This document shows positions 13,236-15,635 of a stretch of 15,635 nt of DNA, one piece after another. The translations under genes were made by a program, and so were the position numbers. Source of the stretch: Trueperaceae bacterium (GTDB taxonomy: Bacteria; Deinococcota; Deinococci; Deinococcales; Trueperaceae); contig JAGXHO010000161.1 of the NCBI GenBank assembly GCA_024636105.1, positions 1-15,635 on the forward strand, written 5' to 3'. Numbering within the stretch: the stretch's first letter is position 1; every line of letters starts with the position of its first letter. The notes beneath the pieces were generated by a model. The model searched no databases. It saw only the letters and a program-made list of their open reading frames with translations, and was not told where the DNA came from.

Positions 13236-15635
13236 GTGACGACCAGCTTCCGCCCCCAGGCCGATGGCCACTACTTGGCGAGAGCGCGCCTCGTCGACCG
13301 GCTGCCCGACGCGCCCGGCTTCGTGGTGTCGCTCGAGGCGCCCTACGGGTACGGCAAGAGCGTGCTCGCGAGCCAATGGGCGGCGCGCCTCGAGGCCGGA
13401 GGCTGGCGCACGACCTGGTTGGCCGCCGGCGGCCGTGACCCACGCTCGCTCCTCACCACCGAGCTGGGCCTGCCGGCGGGATCGCCGTGGAGCGCGTTGC
13501 TCGACCTGCTCTGGTCGCAGCCGACGCTGCTGGTGCTCGAGGACCTCGAGAGCCTGGACGATCCCGAGGAGCTGTCGCCGCTGCTCCGAGACGTCCGCGG
13601 CCTCCTCCTGCTGGCCAGCCGCGGTCCCGTTCCCGCGTCCGAGATGCCGCGCCTGGTCACGAGCGGCCGGCTCGTCCGCCTCGGTCCAGACGAGCTCGGT
13701 TTCACCGACGCGGAAGCCGCGCAGCTCTTCGACGACGCGGACACCGCGCGGCAGCTGTGGACCCGGGCCAACGGCTGGCCGCTGCCGCTGCACTTCGCCT
13801 CCCTGACAGGCGGCATGCCGGACGACCAGGCGCTGGTGGCCGGCATCCGGTCGAGCCTGAAGCCCGAGGCTTGGGACGAAGCGCTGCTCCTGGCCACGCT
13901 TCCCCAACTCTCGGCCGACACGGCCGTGCCCGCGACGCGGGCGCTGGCGCGCAGCGGGTACGTCCAGTTGAGCGACACGGGGTTCCGGCTGCACGCCCTG
14001 GTGGCGGAGGCGATCGTGGCCGCCCATAGCGAGGCGGTCCTCGCCGCCCTGAAGCGGTCGGCCGAGCGACTTCCGAAGGTGATGTACGGCGAGGCCCTGG
14101 AGCGCCTCGGCGACCACGCCGCGCTGCTGCCGCTGCTCGAGGAGCCGCGGGCGCAGGCGTTCCGCAAGGCGCCCGAGACCTTCCTCCGCTGGGATGCGCT
14201 CGTCTCCGCCGCGCCCAGCGCGCTGCGGCACGTGACGGCGGGGGCGGCGCACAAGGTGCTGGGGCGCTTCCCGGAGGCCGTGGCGCGGCTCGATCGCGCG
14301 CTCGAGCTCGGCGGTCTGACGCCCGACGACGAGCTCTTCGCCCTGAAGGAGTTGGTCTGGTCGTTGGCGCTCGTCGACAACGACCGCGCGCTCGAGGTAT
14401 TCGCACGCGGCGAAGCCATGCTGGACGGCGTCGACCCGGAGCTGGCCGGCCGCTTCCTCTCCGACGCCTCGTTCGTCGACACGATGGCCGGGCGCTTCGA
14501 CGCCGCTGCCGCCAAGCTCGAGCGTTCGCTGGCGGTCCTGCCGGCGGACAGCGTCTTCCGCAGCGCCACGCAGATCAACCGGGCGCTCAACCGCTGGGAC
14601 GCCATCGGCGATTACGACGGACGCGTCGCGGCCCAGACGCGCACGCTGGACGCCGTGTGGCGCCTGTACCCCAGCGACGCCCCGGGCCAATGCCGCGACC
14701 TCGCGATGCTGCACGCGTGGGCGGGCGAGCACGCGACCGCGCGCAGCTACCTCGAGCAAGCGCTGCGCGGCGAGCGGGCCAACCCGATCGTCGGGCTGGA
14801 GGCGCGGGCAGGCCTGGCGGCGCTCGACGGCGACTCGAGCGCCTTCCCGAAGCTGCTCGAGCGCGCCCGCGCCTGGGGAAGCGAGGACGCGGCCGACGTC
14901 ATCGCCATGCGGGCGATCGAAACGCTGCCCGATGGCGCCCCGATCGCCGACGCGCGGGCGTACTTCGGCGCGTTGACGTCTTCGGGCCTGGCGGTCGCCG
15001 CCTACGCCAGGCGCCTGGCCAGAGCGGGCGAGCGCGACGAGGCGCTGCGGCTGATCGCCGACGCCGCTGCCACCCACACGCCGCGCGGCTACCAGCTCTT
15101 CCTGGCGGCGGCGCGCTTCTCGATCACCCGACTGGATACCGACCTGGACGCCTTCCTGGCGCTCACCACCGCCGGTCCGCGGCTGCTGCCCGGGCTCGTC
15201 CCCCTGGCCGAGCTGCCGCGCGAGCGTCCCGAGCTCGCCGCCGCCTACCCTCTGGCCGACGTGCTCGCGTCGTCCTGGAAGGAGGCGGTCGCGGTGCGCC
15301 TGGACGAGGTGCCCGACCTGGAGCTGCGGGTGCTCGGCGGGTTCGACCTGCGCTTCATGGGCCGGAGCCTCGACTTGACCGACCGACAGAAACAACTGGT
15401 GACGCTGTTCCTCCTGGGCCTGAGTCGCGAGGAAGTGGCCGAGGCGATCTGGCCCGAGGTCGACCGGGCCAAGCAGCGCAACAACATGGGGGTGCAGTTC
15501 AGCCTGATGCGGCGCGTGGTCGAGCCCTGGGGGACGCCCACCTTCGTGTTCGAGGACGGGCTTCGGCGCGTCTCCTCCGACCACGCGCGCGTGCTGGCCG
15601 CCCTCGAGACCGGTGATGCCGAGCAGGTGCTGAAC
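13236..15635 (+). CDS. MalT-like P-loop ATPase transcriptional regulator with SARP/OmpR-type winged helix, 3'-truncated
   Basis: The frame from the GTG at 13236 is open without a stop to the last base (800 codons), so the C-terminus is missing. The N-terminal NTPase carries a Walker A APYGYGKS at residues 35-42, as in MalT/LAL regulators, and a Walker B LLVLED at 98-103. ANGWPLPLHFASLTG (about 178-192) is typical of these STAND-type ATPases. Residues about 250-690 are Ala/Leu-rich helical repeats resembling TPR arrays. At 697-790 a winged helix appears (LRVLGGFDLRFMGRSLDLTDRQKQLVTLFLLGLSREEVAEAIWPEVDRAKQRNNMG...), with the RVLGGF opening and IWP/NNM hallmarks of SARP-like domains. A BTAD domain may follow outside the window. 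Such proteins are ATP-dependent, ligand-sensing transcription activators. The ligand and targets are unknown. Confidence 0.85.
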   Translation, partial: MTTSFRPQADGHYLARARLVDRLPDAPGFVVSLEAPYGYGKSVLASQWAARLEAGGWRTTWLAAGGRDPRSLLTTELGLPAGSPWSALLDLLWSQPTLLVLEDLESLDDPEELSPLLRDVRGLLLLASRGPVPASEMPRLVTSGRLVRLGPDELGFTDAEAAQLFDDADTARQLWTRANGWPLPLHFASLTGGMPDDQALVAGIRSSLKPEAWDEALLLATLPQLSADTAVPATRALARSGYVQLSDTGFRLHALVAEAIVAAHSEAVLAALKRSAERLPKVMYGEALERLGDHAALLPLLEEPRAQAFRKAPETFLRWDALVSAAPSALRHVTAGAAHKVLGRFPEAVARLDRALELGGLTPDDELFALKELVWSLALVDNDRALEVFARGEAMLDGVDPELAGRFLSDASFVDTMAGRFDAAAAKLERSLAVLPADSVFRSATQINRALNRWDAIGDYDGRVAAQTRTLDAVWRLYPSDAPGQCRDLAMLHAWAGEHATARSYLEQALRGERANPIVGLEARAGLAALDGDSSAFPKLLERARAWGSEDAADVIAMRAIETLPDGAPIADARAYFGALTSSGLAVAAYARRLARAGERDEALRLIADAAATHTPRGYQLFLAAARFSITRLDTDLDAFLALTTAGPRLLPGLVPLAELPRERPELAAAYPLADVLASSWKEAVAVRLDEVPDLELRVLGGFDLRFMGRSLDLTDRQKQLVTLFLLGLSREEVAEAIWPEVDRAKQRNNMGVQFSLMRRVVEPWGTPTFVFEDGLRRVSSDHARVLAALETGDAEQVLN

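Noticed and set aside
12999..15584. 861-residue open frame on the minus strand
   Set aside because: It is antisense to the P-loop regulator, whose motifs are unmistakable. The composition (Arg, Gly, Gln, His-rich, repetitive) is that of a GC-rich shadow frame.
1..15635. CRISPR array, transposon, integron, toxin-antitoxin or phage-defence system
   Set aside because: No regularly spaced repeats, transposase, integrase, terminal inverted repeats or defence-gene motifs were seen on either strand.

Overview
This is a GC-rich bacterial chromosomal window (about 70% G+C by eye) with a strong third-position G/C bias. There are no rRNA or tRNA genes, CRISPR array, phage genes or insertion sequences. 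It looks like the accessory or catabolic part of a free-living heterotroph's genome. A chimeric MalT/SARP-type regulator, good Shine-Dalgarno sites and TANNNT-like -10 boxes, one of them almost abutting a GTG start, fit Deinococcota (Truepera-like lineages) or another high-GC group such as Actinomycetota or Chloroflexota. The sequence alone does not settle the phylum.

Bases 1-5724 hold a tight plus-strand operon: a 5'-truncated sulfatase, two tandem paralogous S1-type sulfatases without signal peptides, a 35-codon ORF translationally coupled to the next gene, and an NADP-type aldehyde dehydrogenase of the 2,5-dioxovalerate (alpha-ketoglutarate semialdehyde) group. Facing it on the minus strand are an L-rhamnose-mutarotase-family protein (5767-6120) and a GAF-GGDEF diguanylate cyclase (6232-7242). 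The sulfatases, mutarotase and semialdehyde dehydrogenase together suggest catabolism of a sulfated sugar, perhaps deoxyhexose- or uronate-containing, with at least two of the desulfation steps apparently in the cytoplasm. The link to cyclic-di-GMP is only by position.

Bases 7319-10102 carry a DUF1932-type NAD(P)-dependent oxidoreductase, a DUF1269 glycine-zipper membrane protein, a small cupin with all the metal ligands of the Granulicella-type hydroxynitrile lyases, a PRC-barrel protein preceded by a leader with four or five consecutive hairpins, and a 51-aa lmo0937-like membrane protein. A perfect 15-bp UUCG hairpin ends this block. PRC-barrel, lmo0937-like and DUF1269 proteins are often seen in envelope or general stress loci.

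Bases 10276-11625 encode two tiny membrane proteins in tandem (55 and 37 aa) and a DUF817 integral membrane protein. Converging on it from the minus strand is a gene (12832-11477) broken by three apparent single-base insertions. Once joined, it reads through a HEAGH zinc-peptidase-like motif. A 76-aa hypothetical gene lies upstream of it. From 13236 to the window end runs an uninterrupted 800-codon partial gene for a P-loop ATPase regulator with a C-terminal SARP-like winged helix. Its TATACT box lies 10 bases before a GTG start, suggesting a leaderless mRNA.

No gene-free stretch exceeds 300 bases. The largest gap (9325-9524) holds the structured leader.
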